A stretch of DNA of 25,551 nucleotides from Butyriboletus loyo (GCA_038093515.1 JBBPSI010000309.1:1-25551); one strand, 5' to 3'; counted from the stretch's first letter, positions 10,777 to 19,966 are shown. Translations and numbers: made by a program. The notes: generated by a model not told the origin, from the sequence alone.

Positions 10777-13138
10777 ATGAACATGCGTCCGCGACGTCCG
10801 CGACGATCTGTCGTTGCCAGCGACGATGGCAACGTCCACAACGACGCCGACAGCAATGACGCACGTCGCCAGCCATTTCGCCCTCTCCAACCCCTCAGAA
10901 CCTCCAACACAATGCTCACACCCTCCAAATCCACCCCCCCTCGCGAGATCATCCTGACCCCTCGCGCAACACCCAAACCCATCAAGCGCAAAGCCTCTTC
11001 GCGCTTCAAGCGTCCAGCGACCAAGGTCAAGAGCGAAGCCCCCGAAATTGATCTCTCCAAGGTGCGCCCGCCCTCACCCTCGGACGACCCTTTGCTTCTC
11101 TCGGGGACACGCTCGACAAGGAGCCCACCATTGCGCGCACGCTTTACCCCTACCTTTTCCTCCTCCCCATCGGATTCGAAATGCGTCGACCCCCCAGTGA
11201 TGTTTGCGGCGCGTCTCTCTGGGCAGCGGATCACTGCCTCGAGGAGCTCGCCAGACGCGGGTGTGCATGCGCTCCCCATATTTCATGCACCACGCAACGT
11301 TGAGGAGTCGAGCGGGGCTTGGAGCGACTCGGACGATGACGAGTTCAACCTCACGGGCGAGTACACGGGTAAATACAAGATTCTCAAGGTCCCTACCAAG
11401 GCGGACCCGCCGACGAACGAGACGAAAGAGCGCGTGGAGCCGTGGGGACGGCCTGTTAGTCCGTTTCCGTACACCGGGATCATGGAGCGTTCGCTACCGT
11501 TGTCTGACTTTGCGGAGGACAGCGGTGGACGTGACGATATTCTTGACTCGACGATGCCTTGCGAAGACCCGGATATATGGGAGGTTGGGACGGAGCCCCC
11601 GCCTTCAGATGTGGAACCCTCCCCATCGCCGTCGGTCTCGGAGGATGAGTTTGCGGACTTGGACGATGATTTTCCCATATTTGATGTGGATGCAGAGTCT
11701 ACACGGGTTCACCTGCTTGCTGAGCCCCGGGAAGTTCTAGATTCGGATCAAACAATCTTGGAGGAGCAGGAGGAAGAAGCACAGGTTGATCGTGAACTTT
11801 CAGTTGCCGTTGATGACGTTCCCGACGTCTGTCTCACTCTTCCCAAGGCTGAACAGCCCATTCATCCTATGGAGGATGATTCTTCGGGCGAGGAAGATGA
11901 GGTAGAGGGAGAAGACATTATCAAGATTACCAGCGAAGACCCCAAAGCAGCAGCTCGCGCAGCCGCGATCTTGAGAATGGCGAGTGAATGCAATCATGCA
12001 TGCAGGGCCATTCTGATCAATACTCTTTAGCACGACTATGACTGTATTCTTGCTGCCGAAAGGAAGAAGCGGTCTAGTCGATCCACCAAGTCGACGCGCA
12101 AACGTCGCAAGACCATTGAGAACGCTGGGGTTTCCAAGTCTTATATGGACTCGAAGAGCCAACGGTGGCAGACACTCCAGGGGGGCGAAGTATCACCAGG
12201 GTCGCGCAGTCTTCCACTCCTCGAGCTTTGGCGGGATGCGGAAGATAGCGTACTCTTTGAGAACCATTCAATGAGCTACTGTGATGCCTCATTCAAGTTG
12301 TCACCTTTGAAGGTGATGACAACTTGCCCCGAACCTCTTCTTCCCCCTCCGTCTGCAGAGTGGACTCGCGACTGCTGGAAACGCTTGGATAAATCCCTGG
12401 TCGCTGAGCGACTTGCCGTTGCAGCAGCACGCGGTCTCGGTGAAGATATATCTGCGGACAGGGGGGATATATCGAAAGACGCAGTCTTGGATCGCTTTAC
12501 AAATCAACTCGGTGGCGAATCCGTTCTGGCTGGTCTTGGATCCGAATGGTCTAGGTGAGTTTAAATGACATCAAGTTTTGTCACCCAAGCTCACATCCTG
12601 TCCCAGGGATAACTTGATCCTGAGATTAGACATTCTCATTAAGAAACAGCGGTCGCGAGATGCGACGCGCGCACCGATCATTGCGCATCCAGACTCGCTT
12701 GGCGCGACTGAGCCGAATTATTATGGACTCTTGCAAGAAGCTATGGCACTCTCAGGGACAACGGAACGATACACGACTTCTGGGTCAATTGCATCGGATA
12801 CCACTGTCGTCTCCGAACGATACGGGGCGGATAAGATGATGTTACTTGACTCGTTGTCGTATCTAGAACCTAGCTGGCAGACGAGTCACACACGGACGCC
12901 ATCCCGAACACCTGATCCCAGGCCACCACACCCAAAGGATCAGGTTCCCCTCCGACATATGTCGTTGGCGCAGAAATCGATGATTCCTGTTCCCATTCGG
13001 CCGAAGCGGTTAGTTGATCTGCGGCATCTCTCGCCGACTGAGGGCGATCGAGGGGGATGGCGGCCAGCGGCCAGGCGAAGTAGTGGATGCAGTGTCAAGG
13101 ACTTGGTGAGGCAATTTGAGAGCTTGCAGGATGAGTGA
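10777..13138 (+). CDS. Hypothetical, probably nuclear, low-complexity protein (752 aa)
   Basis: I do not recognise this protein. Exons are 10777-11979, 12031-12554 and 12607-13138. It starts with a basic, Pro/Ser-rich region that has likely nuclear localisation signals (KRKASSRFKRP near residue 70). An acidic middle part follows (SDSDDDEF, EDEFADLDDDFPIFD, SSGEEDEVEGED). A second basic patch (ERKKRSSRSTKSTRKRRK, about residues 410-430) starts exon 2. The more conserved-looking C-terminal half includes GLGSEWSRDNLILRLDILIKKQRSRD and ends with KDLVRQFESLQDE, possibly helical. No enzyme motif, membrane segment or signal peptide is seen. Intron 1 is GC-AG. A chromatin or nuclear scaffold role is only a guess from composition. 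Confidence 0.75.
11980..12030 (+). other. Probable GC-AG intron 1 of the 752-aa protein gene
   Basis: The donor is ATG|GCGAGTGAA and the acceptor CTCTTTAG|CAC, phase 0 on both sides. It bridges the first long open frame to the frame starting HDYDCILAAERKKR. The GT at GTGAATG leads to an early stop. There is no known family to verify the junction, so it is less certain than the other GC-AG cases. Confidence 0.65.
12294..12326 (+). repeat. Inverted repeat inside coding exon, adjoining a cryptic intron-like segment
   Basis: CAAGTTGTCA pairs perfectly with TGACAACTTG (12317-12326), and an inner CACC/GGTG pair adds to the stem. Inside its right arm begins AAG|GTGATG. A polypyrimidine stretch and CTGCAG end at about 12358, so a 46-nt intron-like unit overlaps the hairpin. 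Confidence 0.55.
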
Positions 13139-13458
13139 TGGATTTCTTATGCGAGCATGTTTATCGTATGTGTTTTGTTTATGTTTTCGGGATTGCGCTG
13201 GGCGCCATAATCTATGAGATTGATTATTTGGATGGACTGATGGCATAGGATCACTCGCGAGCAAATACATCATGAAATCGATATCCTAGTTTATATACTA
13301 TCGTACATAAAATGGGGGTTGATCGTTATTTCGAGAAAAGCTGTCGTAGCTAGAACATGACATTCGCATAAGATATTAGGACTGAATATATAAATTCGGA
13401 ACCGCGATCAGAGTGTGAATTAGTGCGCGGAAGTCATCACATCTTAAGATTGACACAA
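13139..13458. other. Convergent 3' spacer
   Basis: About 320 bp lie between the stop codon of the 752-aa gene and that of the GRGGAGN-repeat gene. The segment is more AT-rich than the flanking exons. I see no gene or repeat in it. Confidence 0.5.
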
Positions 13459-14477
13459 TCAACGGGCAGCGTCAGCACCGCCTTCGTTCGGAGATGCACC
13501 GGGTTGATCATGTACACGAAGGTGCGTGTGTGGGTGAGAGAGTTTGTCAAAAACAGCGGCGATACCATGTTTCTCCTTTGAAGTGGCCCTGACTCCGGGG
13601 TCACGAGATGCGGAACGGGAACGAATGTTGCCCGCGCCGCCACGTCCACTCGACTCGAACTCGCTAAGATGGTGCGTGACGCGTTCAATGTCGGGTTCCT
13701 GGGTTCCGATGATGTTTGCAGCGCCGCCTCTGCCGGTCGAATGACTGTGTACGTATCAGATTTCAGGATGTTCGATTGGGGAGAGCGGGGAGAAATGGGA
13801 TACTGACATGGACTCGTGATGTGCATGCTGCCTCCGCTCCTTTTCGTCAAGGGCTTCCGGCCAAACGCTAGTTCCGGTGTGAATGTTCCCAGCGCCGCCT
13901 CGTCCGGAAGAATGCATAACAGCGGCCGGACCTCGGGAGCGAGAACGGGAGCCAGAAATGTTTCCGACGCCACCACGGCCCGAGGAGTGCTATCGGACGG
14001 AACTTGAATTAGAGGCTATGGTTTTGGAGGGAGGGATATGCTTACGACGGTGGGCGCCTCAGCGTGTTCCCGGATGAGCTTGGCCTGGTACTCGGTCTCT
14101 GCTGCATCTTGGGCGGTGGGGTGGGGGTCTCGGGAAGAGGAGCGAATGTTTCCAGCACCACCGCGTCCGACGGAAAGGACCTGATCGTTGAACGTCAGTA
14201 TATGGGGTGGGGACATGCAAGGAGGGGGACACCGACTCTGTCAGGGTGAATTGCAGGCTCGCGGCCACGGAAGTGCGATAAATCGTCTTGGCTGGCGGGG
14301 GAATGGACGTCACGAGATAGGGAGGAACGCCTGATGTTGCCTACCCCGCCTCTTCCAGAGGATTCCTATACAAAGTGAGGCTGAGTGTGGGCAAGAGAGC
14401 GAATGGAGGAAACTCACAAAGGTGTCGCGTCCCCTCGACACGGAGCGACGCTCATAGTCGCCTGGGGTGTCTGTCAT
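13459..14477 (-). CDS. GRGGAGN-repeat protein, PAR32/DUF3602-like
   Basis: Five exons joined by four GT-AG introns code for roughly 258 residues. Six copies of a motif close to S-S-G-R-G-G-A-G-N-I occur: SSGRGGVGNIRR, SVGRGGAGNIRS, SSGRGGVGNISG, SSGRGGAGNIHT, STGRGGAANIIG and SSGRGGAGNIRS. They are separated by Ser/Arg-rich linkers with repeated SRD/SRSR patches. This repeat is the hallmark of the fungal DUF3602 family. Its yeast member Par32/Amu1 is phosphorylated when TORC1 is inhibited and blocks ammonium transporters. The start at 14477 begins MTDTPGDYERRS, and no alternative is better. Three GATA-factor sites lie 65-111 bp upstream. The specific role in this fungus is inferred from the family. 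Confidence 0.82.
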
Positions 14478-14541
14478 GAGAGGATGTCAGAAAAGGCGTT
14501 CGTTCAAGAGACTGTTATAACAGAACAGGATAGACGCTTGT

Positions 14542-14588
14542 CTTATCTCGGCTGAGTCGCCGCAGCCTTATCTCCCCGTAGCTTATCT
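14542..14588 (-). promoter_or_regulatory. Cluster of three GATA-factor sites upstream of the PAR32-like gene
   Basis: CTTATCT occurs exactly at 14542-14548, 14567-14573 and 14582-14588. Read in the direction of the gene, each is AGATAAG. All share one orientation and sit 65-111 bp before the start codon. Fungal GATA factors of nitrogen control bind GATAAG. A TATA-like TATTTAAG (minus strand) lies close by at about 14598-14605. Confidence 0.6.
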
Positions 14589-14605
14589 TCCCTCCCTTAA
14601 ATACA

Positions 14606-15862
14606 GACCAAACACTTACCTGGCTTGTTTACCAACGCCTCTGTCAGAGAGTCGGCATCTCCCCTCTCCGTCGACAGCGCGCGCGTCAATCGCGCCCCAA
14701 TCGCAGTCATTTGCTGCGAAAAGGACCTGCGTGTTGGTGTTGTCTCAGATGGAACGGCCATTGCTACCTGGTCCTACAGGCAGCTCGGGTTATATATGGA
14801 GCAGACTGTCCATACTCAAACGTGCGTAATCTTGGCCCATCCATAGCAAATAGTGAGTCACTCCCTCCGCTAGCCGACGTGCCTGATTCGATCGGGGGTC
14901 GTATGGCCACCGTCCAGTGGCACGGATCTACTATGAACGCTCCGTTACAGTTCATCCGACAGCCCCGGCCACCCAGCCATCCTATGAATTTGCACTGTCC
15001 CACCTGTGACAGACGCGGCGGCCGGCCATCACTGGCACGAATGACGTCCCTTTATTGCCACTGTGTTGGAGGGACGGAACGACCCGCCAGACGGTCCGGC
15101 GGGTCATTCCTTCAGGTTTGCACCGATCACGTTAAAAGCACGACAGCTCCCCCTGTCACGGAGAAACGTTCGTCCGTTGGAAGTAGCCTCAAGTTGGCGC
15201 GCGTCTGTTCATATGTGAAATTTACCCTCATGCCGCCATATCAGTAAAACAGTTGTTAGTTCCCGAGTGTAGTCGAGTGCTACAGATTGCTAGCCGTTGG
15301 TTCCGACCACCAACCGTTTCACTGATGTGGTTCGACCAATTTTCAATCTGCGAGCCCATTGATACTACGAGCATGGTGGGTAATAACTCGTTATTACTTC
15401 TGTTAACGCCTGTCGTTTTACGGCCGTTCCTTAGACTCGTCAGTTATGACATTCACTGGCAGGGCATCCATATGGCATGGGTGCCACTGGAAACGGTGAC
15501 CATTGAGATCACCAGGCACAACCCGGAATGTTTTAATTGTATGGAGGTAGGGTGCTTTGATACTTGGGAGTTCTGACAAATTCATGTCACTCAGTCGAGG
15601 CTTAGGCCTCAGGACTCATCCGGACCCTGTTTCGCAGGAGTGCTCCCAGCAGAATATTCCACATGACTGTTCCCAAGTGTAATTTTCAAGCATGGAATGG
15701 AGTGATCTTGGACATGACTGAAAGGTTACCCTAGTCTACGTATGAACAGGCAATGAGAACCGATGGCGATCATCTCTGACAATATTAATGGTCAGTCGAG
15801 AACTTCAAGTATATCCAGTGTTGACGCCAGGATAATAACACGACGACCGACTCATCTCCAGA
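14606..15862. other. Long intergenic region without recognised gene
   Basis: This is the largest gene-free stretch in the window. Two plus-strand open frames (14711-15247 and 15253-15576) lack recognisable domains, and their composition suggests chance frames. A structured GC-rich element is present at 15045-15110. No tRNA, transposase remnant or long terminal repeat is visible. Confidence 0.45.
15045..15110. repeat. Two adjoining hairpins in the intergenic region
   Basis: The first stem is CGTCCCT (15045-15051) with AGGGACG (15070-15076). The second is a 13-nt stem at 15076-15088 paired with 15098-15110 with one mismatch, core GACCCGCC/GGCGGGTC, loop of 9. The two stems share a base, so the unit is a contiguous double hairpin. 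Its function is unknown. Confidence 0.6.
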
Positions 15863-16363
15863 TTACTGCTCTGGATTCGGGTTCCTAGAGAGATATCATG
15901 GGTCAGACAAGATACGCCACAAGAGATTTGGAACAGCAAAGAATGGAAGATCAGATAGGAGCGAAAGACGTGATGTTTGGTTGTCAACACGATAGTTTCA
16001 GTGTGAACTATGCTTGATTTGTGTTTCATCGTAGAAATTTGACCACAAAGTCGTCGAAAATACAGGAATGACTAGGTACTCACATTCTCCGTTTCACTCC
16101 AGGGACGGTGGTGACATTGACGAATCTACGAAAGATGAGTCAACGTTCGATGTTGCGAGGATGGATCCGGGTACTTGCCTGCGGTTATAGAGCTCGCGCT
16201 TCTTGGCACGCCCAGTAGGTGGTTTCTGTTTCTCCTGCTTTTCAACCTTTGGTGTTTGCGATTTAACCTTTCCCGCCCGCGCAAGGGATCCATGAACTGG
16301 ATGGAATAAGCACCGAATTGGGGCACATTTGATGTGAGAGATGGAATACACACCTTTCCCCAT
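15863..16363 (-). CDS. RPS30: 40S ribosomal protein eS30
   Basis: eS30 is a small basic protein of the 40S subunit. Four exons (16363-16354, 16296-16179, 16125-16084, 15884-15863) give exactly 63 residues, the length of the yeast protein. Family blocks are [37 protein letters not shown] and KRRMNP. The first exon is only 10 nt and the last only 22 nt; the last supplies NPNPEQ and the stop. Reading past exon 3 without splicing would end the protein six residues early. There is no ubiquitin-like fusion as in animal FAU. Intron 2 is GC-AG, and the 199-nt intron 3 hosts a C/D snoRNA. The gene diverges from eIF3g. Confidence 0.95.
15946..16037 (-). ncRNA. C/D-box snoRNA of the snR60/U80 type in RPS30 intron 3
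   Basis: This RNA would guide 2'-O-methylation of 25S rRNA. Read on the minus strand, a C-like box ACGATGA (16032-16026) is followed by a D' CTGA (16001-15998), a C' box GTGTTGA (15990-15984) and a D box CTGA (15954-15951). The 15 nt before D (GTCTTTCGCTCCTAT) are complementary, with one G-U pair, to the 25S segment AUAGGGGCGAAAGAC. The fifth base before D pairs with the G known as Gm908 in yeast. The 11 nt GCATAGTTCAC before D' complement GUGAACUAUGC around Am817. Both targets belong to yeast snR60 and human U80 (numbering from memory). The C box has one mismatch, no clear terminal stem is seen, and D' spacing is one base long for A817. It must be processed from the RPS30 intron. Confidence 0.85.
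16126..16178 (-). other. GC-AG intron 2 of RPS30
   Basis: The donor CAG|GCAAGTACC and the acceptor TTCGTAG|ATT are required to read NRRFVNVT, which is nearly invariant in eS30. The GT four bases downstream would shift the frame. Confidence 0.92.
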
Positions 16364-16730
16364 GCTGTTTGAATGTCCGTCCAGTGGCTGAGGTGTTGTA
16401 TAGTTCCGTCAATCGGCAACTTCCGATGAGAAAAAGAACGAGCAGTCAACCGTTCAAGTCAGTGATTGAACATGGCAGCTGGCGAGGACGCGGTCTGCAA
16501 AAGGTCCAGCAGTTTTAACAAGAGACGTTTGTGCGCGCAAAAGTGGTTTCGACTGTCAAGGCAGTTCATGTTGGCTTACCCATCCTCGCAGCGAAGTCAA
16601 AGAGGGGAGCCACTGGTGATGGATAGATGTAGAAAGGTAACCCTGAACAAGCTAGTACAGGGCCGTTTTTCAATCGATTTGCTTGTTATTGAATATTTTG
16701 ATTTGATTGTTTCCTTTGCTATCAACAACA
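16364..16730. promoter_or_regulatory. Divergent promoter RPS30/eIF3g
   Basis: These 367 bp separate the two start codons. The 5' untranslated side of eIF3g is T-rich and ends ATCAACAACAATGTC, a good fungal start context. No shared motif is obvious to me. Confidence 0.5.
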
Positions 16731-17763
16731 ATGTCGGCTCAAAAAACGTCCTGGGCAGACGATGTAGACGAACTCGCAGAACCCATCGGTGACTACACCG
16801 ACGAGAATGGCATACGCGTAACGACCGTGTACGCCATCAACGACGAGGAGAAAAAAGTCAAAGTGAGCATCACTCTCTTTATTCTTGTTTCTGGGTTGCC
16901 GATCGTCCACATACAGATCACCCGCAAGATCAAGCGGACGCTCCAGAAATCGGTCGTCGAGCACACCGTTGCTGAGCGCAAAAAATGGGCAAAATTTGGC
17001 AAGGAGAGGGGAAACAAAGAGGGTCCCGATCGTGCCACCACGACCGTCGGCGAGAACGTCGTACTCAAATTGACTGCTGGAAATAAGGTACGCCCTTGAT
17101 ATCCCCTGCTTGTAGACCTCCTTCCCTGATATTCGCCCACAATTCAGTCAGCAGAAAGCGAGCCATCTGCTGAACAAAATATCAAGACCGAGCTCGCGAA
17201 AGCGGGTGCTGGCAAGGTTGCCTGTCGATTGTGTAAAGGAGATCACTTTACAGCAAAGTGTCCTTACAAGGACTCCCTTGCGGGCCTCGAGACGGCGGAT
17301 CTCCCCTCAGCAGACGACTTTGCTCCCACCACAGATACACCTCCTGCTGCTCCGTCGGGCGGCAAGTATGTCCCTCCATCGATGCGTGCAGGTGCCCGCG
17401 GTCCTGGAGAGTCAATGAATCGTGTGGGTGGACCTGGCTCACGGGAAGACCTCCCCACGCTCCGCGTCACGAATATATCAGAGGAAACACAGGAGAACGA
17501 TCTGCGCGAACTCTTTGGTGCGTTTGGCCGCGTGGCAAGAGTCTATGTGGGCCGGGACAGGGAAACTGGTATTGGAAAAGGCTTTGCGTTCGTCAGCTTT
17601 GAGGATAGGGCTGTCGCACAGCGTGCGATGGAGAAACTGAACGGGAAGGGTTATGATAACTTGATTCTGAGTGTGCAGTGGTCCCGTAAGTGATTGGCGT
17701 TCCTTACTTTCTTGATCTTATACTGACCACGATGTTGCAGAGCCAAGACCGGATGGGCGATGA
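16731..17763 (+). CDS. TIF35: Translation initiation factor eIF3 subunit G
   Basis: eIF3g is part of the eIF3 complex on the 40S subunit and supports scanning and reinitiation. Exons are 16731-16862, 16917-17087, 17148-17685 and 17741-17763, all GT-AG. The N-terminus (TSWADDVDELAEP) and the KITRKIKRTLQK block match the family. A CCHC zinc knuckle (CRLCKGDHFTAKCPY) follows in exon 3. After a Pro/Gly-rich linker containing GGKYVPPSMRAGA comes a C-terminal RRM with RNP2-like LRVTNI and RNP1 KGFAFVSF, ending LSVQWSQPRPDGR. Length is about 290 residues, normal for the family. The start context is strong. It pairs divergently with RPS30, another component of the same initiation complex. Confidence 0.95.
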
Positions 17764-18068
17764 CCATTATCTTGTACTTAGACGTGCTATTATGTACCAG
17801 ATCTGTGCTTTTCTGTGACTGAGTCACCCAGTTTCTGAATTGGTTCCGCTTCTCGGGCACGACAACGGTGGAAGAGTCAACAAGCGATTTGCTCTACTTC
17901 ATTGCGCTTGCATTTTACTATCATGCGAGCGGCCGCGCCGTCGGTACGCCCAACGTACGCCCTCAGGAAGTTGTCAAGCGATAGTTACATTACTACTGCT
18001 AGGTCGGCTTAGAACGTTTCACAATCCTACTAGCCACTACCAGCTACCAAAGCTTGACCAAATCACAG
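17764..18068. other. Spacer between eIF3g and the deacetylase gene
   Basis: These 305 bp must hold the eIF3g terminator and the deacetylase promoter. A perfect 13-bp palindrome GTGACTGAGTCAC at 17815-17827 contains TGAGTCA, the core recognised by Gcn4/AP-1 bZIP factors. Nothing else is recognised. Confidence 0.5.
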
Positions 18069-19650
18069 ATGCAGCACAATCCAAGCGGGACTCTCCCAGC
18101 TGTAGCCTACATCGTTTCGGAAGAACTAGTCAGGGTAAGTAGTGTATGACTTGCATTGATCTCTGTCGTACTTGAACTTGAACCTAACATTCGTCACTGG
18201 CGTGGAAAACCCACCTGCAGGTGTCGTCTCTGCTGCCTTCGAATAAAAACCGTTCACTATTGGTACACTCTTTGGTCAGCGCATTCGGCGTGCAGTCGTT
18301 GGCTGCTTCCGATGGCCAAAAGTGTATCAAGTTCCCTCGTCCCCGCAGAGCAACTAGCAAAGAGCTTTTGGCTTATCATACTCGCGACTACCTTGATTAT
18401 GCCTTGAACCCTTCCAACGATTATGAAGACCCATCTCAAGTTACTGAGTTCGGACTCGAGGACGTGCGTGTTCTGTTGTACTGATGTGCTTGTATCATAC
18501 ACGCAGAATAGGATTGCCCACCATTCCAGGGAATGCACGAGTATATACCTCTGGTAGCGGGAGCGACATTGACAGCCGTCGATGCAATAAAAGATAACGC
18601 CTACGATGTTGCTGTTTGTTGGGATGGAGGCAGGTCAGCTCTCTTTCAATGAGTTCCCGGCAGCTCCCGGTCAAACAATTCTAGACACCATGCACAAAAG
18701 TCCCATGCTTCTGGGTTTTGCTACGTAGCCGATTGTGTCCTGGCCATCCTTGCTCTGAGACGCATTCCACCTTCTCCGTCTTCAGTGCCTCCGCGGAGGT
18801 CTCGTGTGATGTACCTCGACTTGGATCTGCATTTCTCGGATGCGGTCTCACACGCGTTTCATAATCCCAGTTCAACTGCGGTGTCTCAGGTTCTGGTAAG
18901 GGAATCTTATTGTCACTTGGTTGATTTGACACAAAAGACTACTGCACTTTCAGACGCTCTCCATTCATCACGCTGCTCCTGGTTTCTTTCCTATTTCTTC
19001 TCTTTCTGCAGTGCCAGATCCAGAAGGTGCCTCGTTCGATCCGTTTACATTGTCTCTCCCACTACAAAGAGGTGCTTCTTGCCGGACATTTGCGCGAGTG
19101 TGGCCAATCGTCGAGAGGATCAAGGATACGTTCCAGCCAGACTTCATCGTAGTCCAATGTGGTGTGGATGGACTTGCGGGTGACCCTATGGCAACTTGGA
19201 ATTGGTCGATTGGTGACCTGGGGTCACTCGGATGGTGCGTGGATAAAATAGTGCAAACCTGGCCAGGAAAGAAGCTCCTTCTCGGAGGCGGTACGTACGT
19301 CGTTCGTTATGAAGGCATTACCCAAACGTTTTATCAAGGAGGATACAATTCCCCGAACGCTGCACGTGCTTGGACTTTTCTGACGTCGGTTGTGGTGAGC
19401 GGGTGGATTGGCTAGTCGGGATGTCCGACCTCACAAACTCTGGTCTCAGGCTGGCAGACCACTCTCTCTAGATGCAGAGATTCCAGACCATCGTGCATTC
19501 CCTGTGTATCAACCCTCGTTTACGCTGGACGTCCCTGCTGGAAACATGCAGGACCAAAACTCGGACGAATACCTGCAACACATCGAGAATGTCTTTGGAA
19601 GAGTGCAGACTGTGTTGCAACGACGTCTATCCGGGGGGAGTCCGTCATAG
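18069..19650 (+). CDS. Class I histone/lysine deacetylase, Hos1/HDAC8-like
   Basis: This is a zinc-dependent lysine deacetylase of 411 residues. Exons are 18069-18134, 18221-18463, 18512-18633, 18685-18895, 18954-19290, 19339-19394 and 19450-19650. The N-terminal pattern ([20 protein letters not shown]) and DDCPPFQGM resemble HDAC8 and yeast Hos1. Catalytic histidines are present in [19 protein letters not shown], as are the zinc ligands in DLDLH and VDGLAGDP and the catalytic Tyr in GGGGYN. The usual HHGDG segment is instead HFSDA. Its relatives deacetylate the cohesin subunit Smc3 (yeast Hos1, human HDAC8), so a cohesin role is likely but inferred. Its 3' end converges on BIR1. Confidence 0.9.
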
Positions 19651-19725
19651 TGCCCAACCAACACCTTCATTCCGTACACTAGCAAACACAAATGGTGACT
19701 CTACCAGGCTCGTCATCTAGCCTTT

Positions 19726-19966
19726 TTACACGAGGTAGGCTGTCAAGGCGCTGACACTGTAGGCAGGGGCGGTGTAGTTAAAAGTTTTGGCGAAAGTCAC
19801 GGGAACGACGGCGTCTGGCGTCGTGAGGGTGTTGCTCGCGTTTGCAGGTCCAATTATCACAGTGGCAAACCCAGCACCAGCAACCTCAAAAGGCAACACA
19901 AAGGTCACCAGAGCAGGCACAGCATTGTAGTTGACAACACTCTTCAGAAGATCCTGCTCTACCGAC
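19726..19966 (-). pseudogene. Stranded 3' fragment resembling a GH51 alpha-L-arabinofuranosidase
   Basis: About 79 codons stay open on the minus strand and end in a stop at 19726-19728. The residues read like the end of a secreted arabinofuranosidase: SVVNYNAVPALVTFVLPF, then TPDAVVPVT and the final KTFNYTAPAYSVSALTAYLV. The identification is from recall of family C-termini and is uncertain. There is no start codon, signal peptide or catalytic domain, because the BIR1 coding region begins 8 bp further upstream (stop at 19975). It is either a gene relic or transcribed as BIR1 3' UTR. Confidence 0.5.

Noticed and set aside
14711..15247. 178-codon frame in the long intergenic region
   Set aside because: Composition with many Cys/Arg/Pro, no domain, and double hairpins inside it; no support as a gene.
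15325..15345. GGTTCGACC resembling a tRNA T-loop
   Set aside because: No matching acceptor, D or anticodon stems around it.
15253..15576. 107-codon frame upstream of the RPS30 3' end
   Set aside because: No recognisable motif, and start context and composition are unremarkable; it could be a small orphan gene, but I cannot support it.
16080..16082. TGA directly after KRRM as the RPS30 stop
   Set aside because: The sequence there is GTGAGTACC, a strong donor; splicing to 15884 restores NPNPEQ and the exact 63-residue family length.
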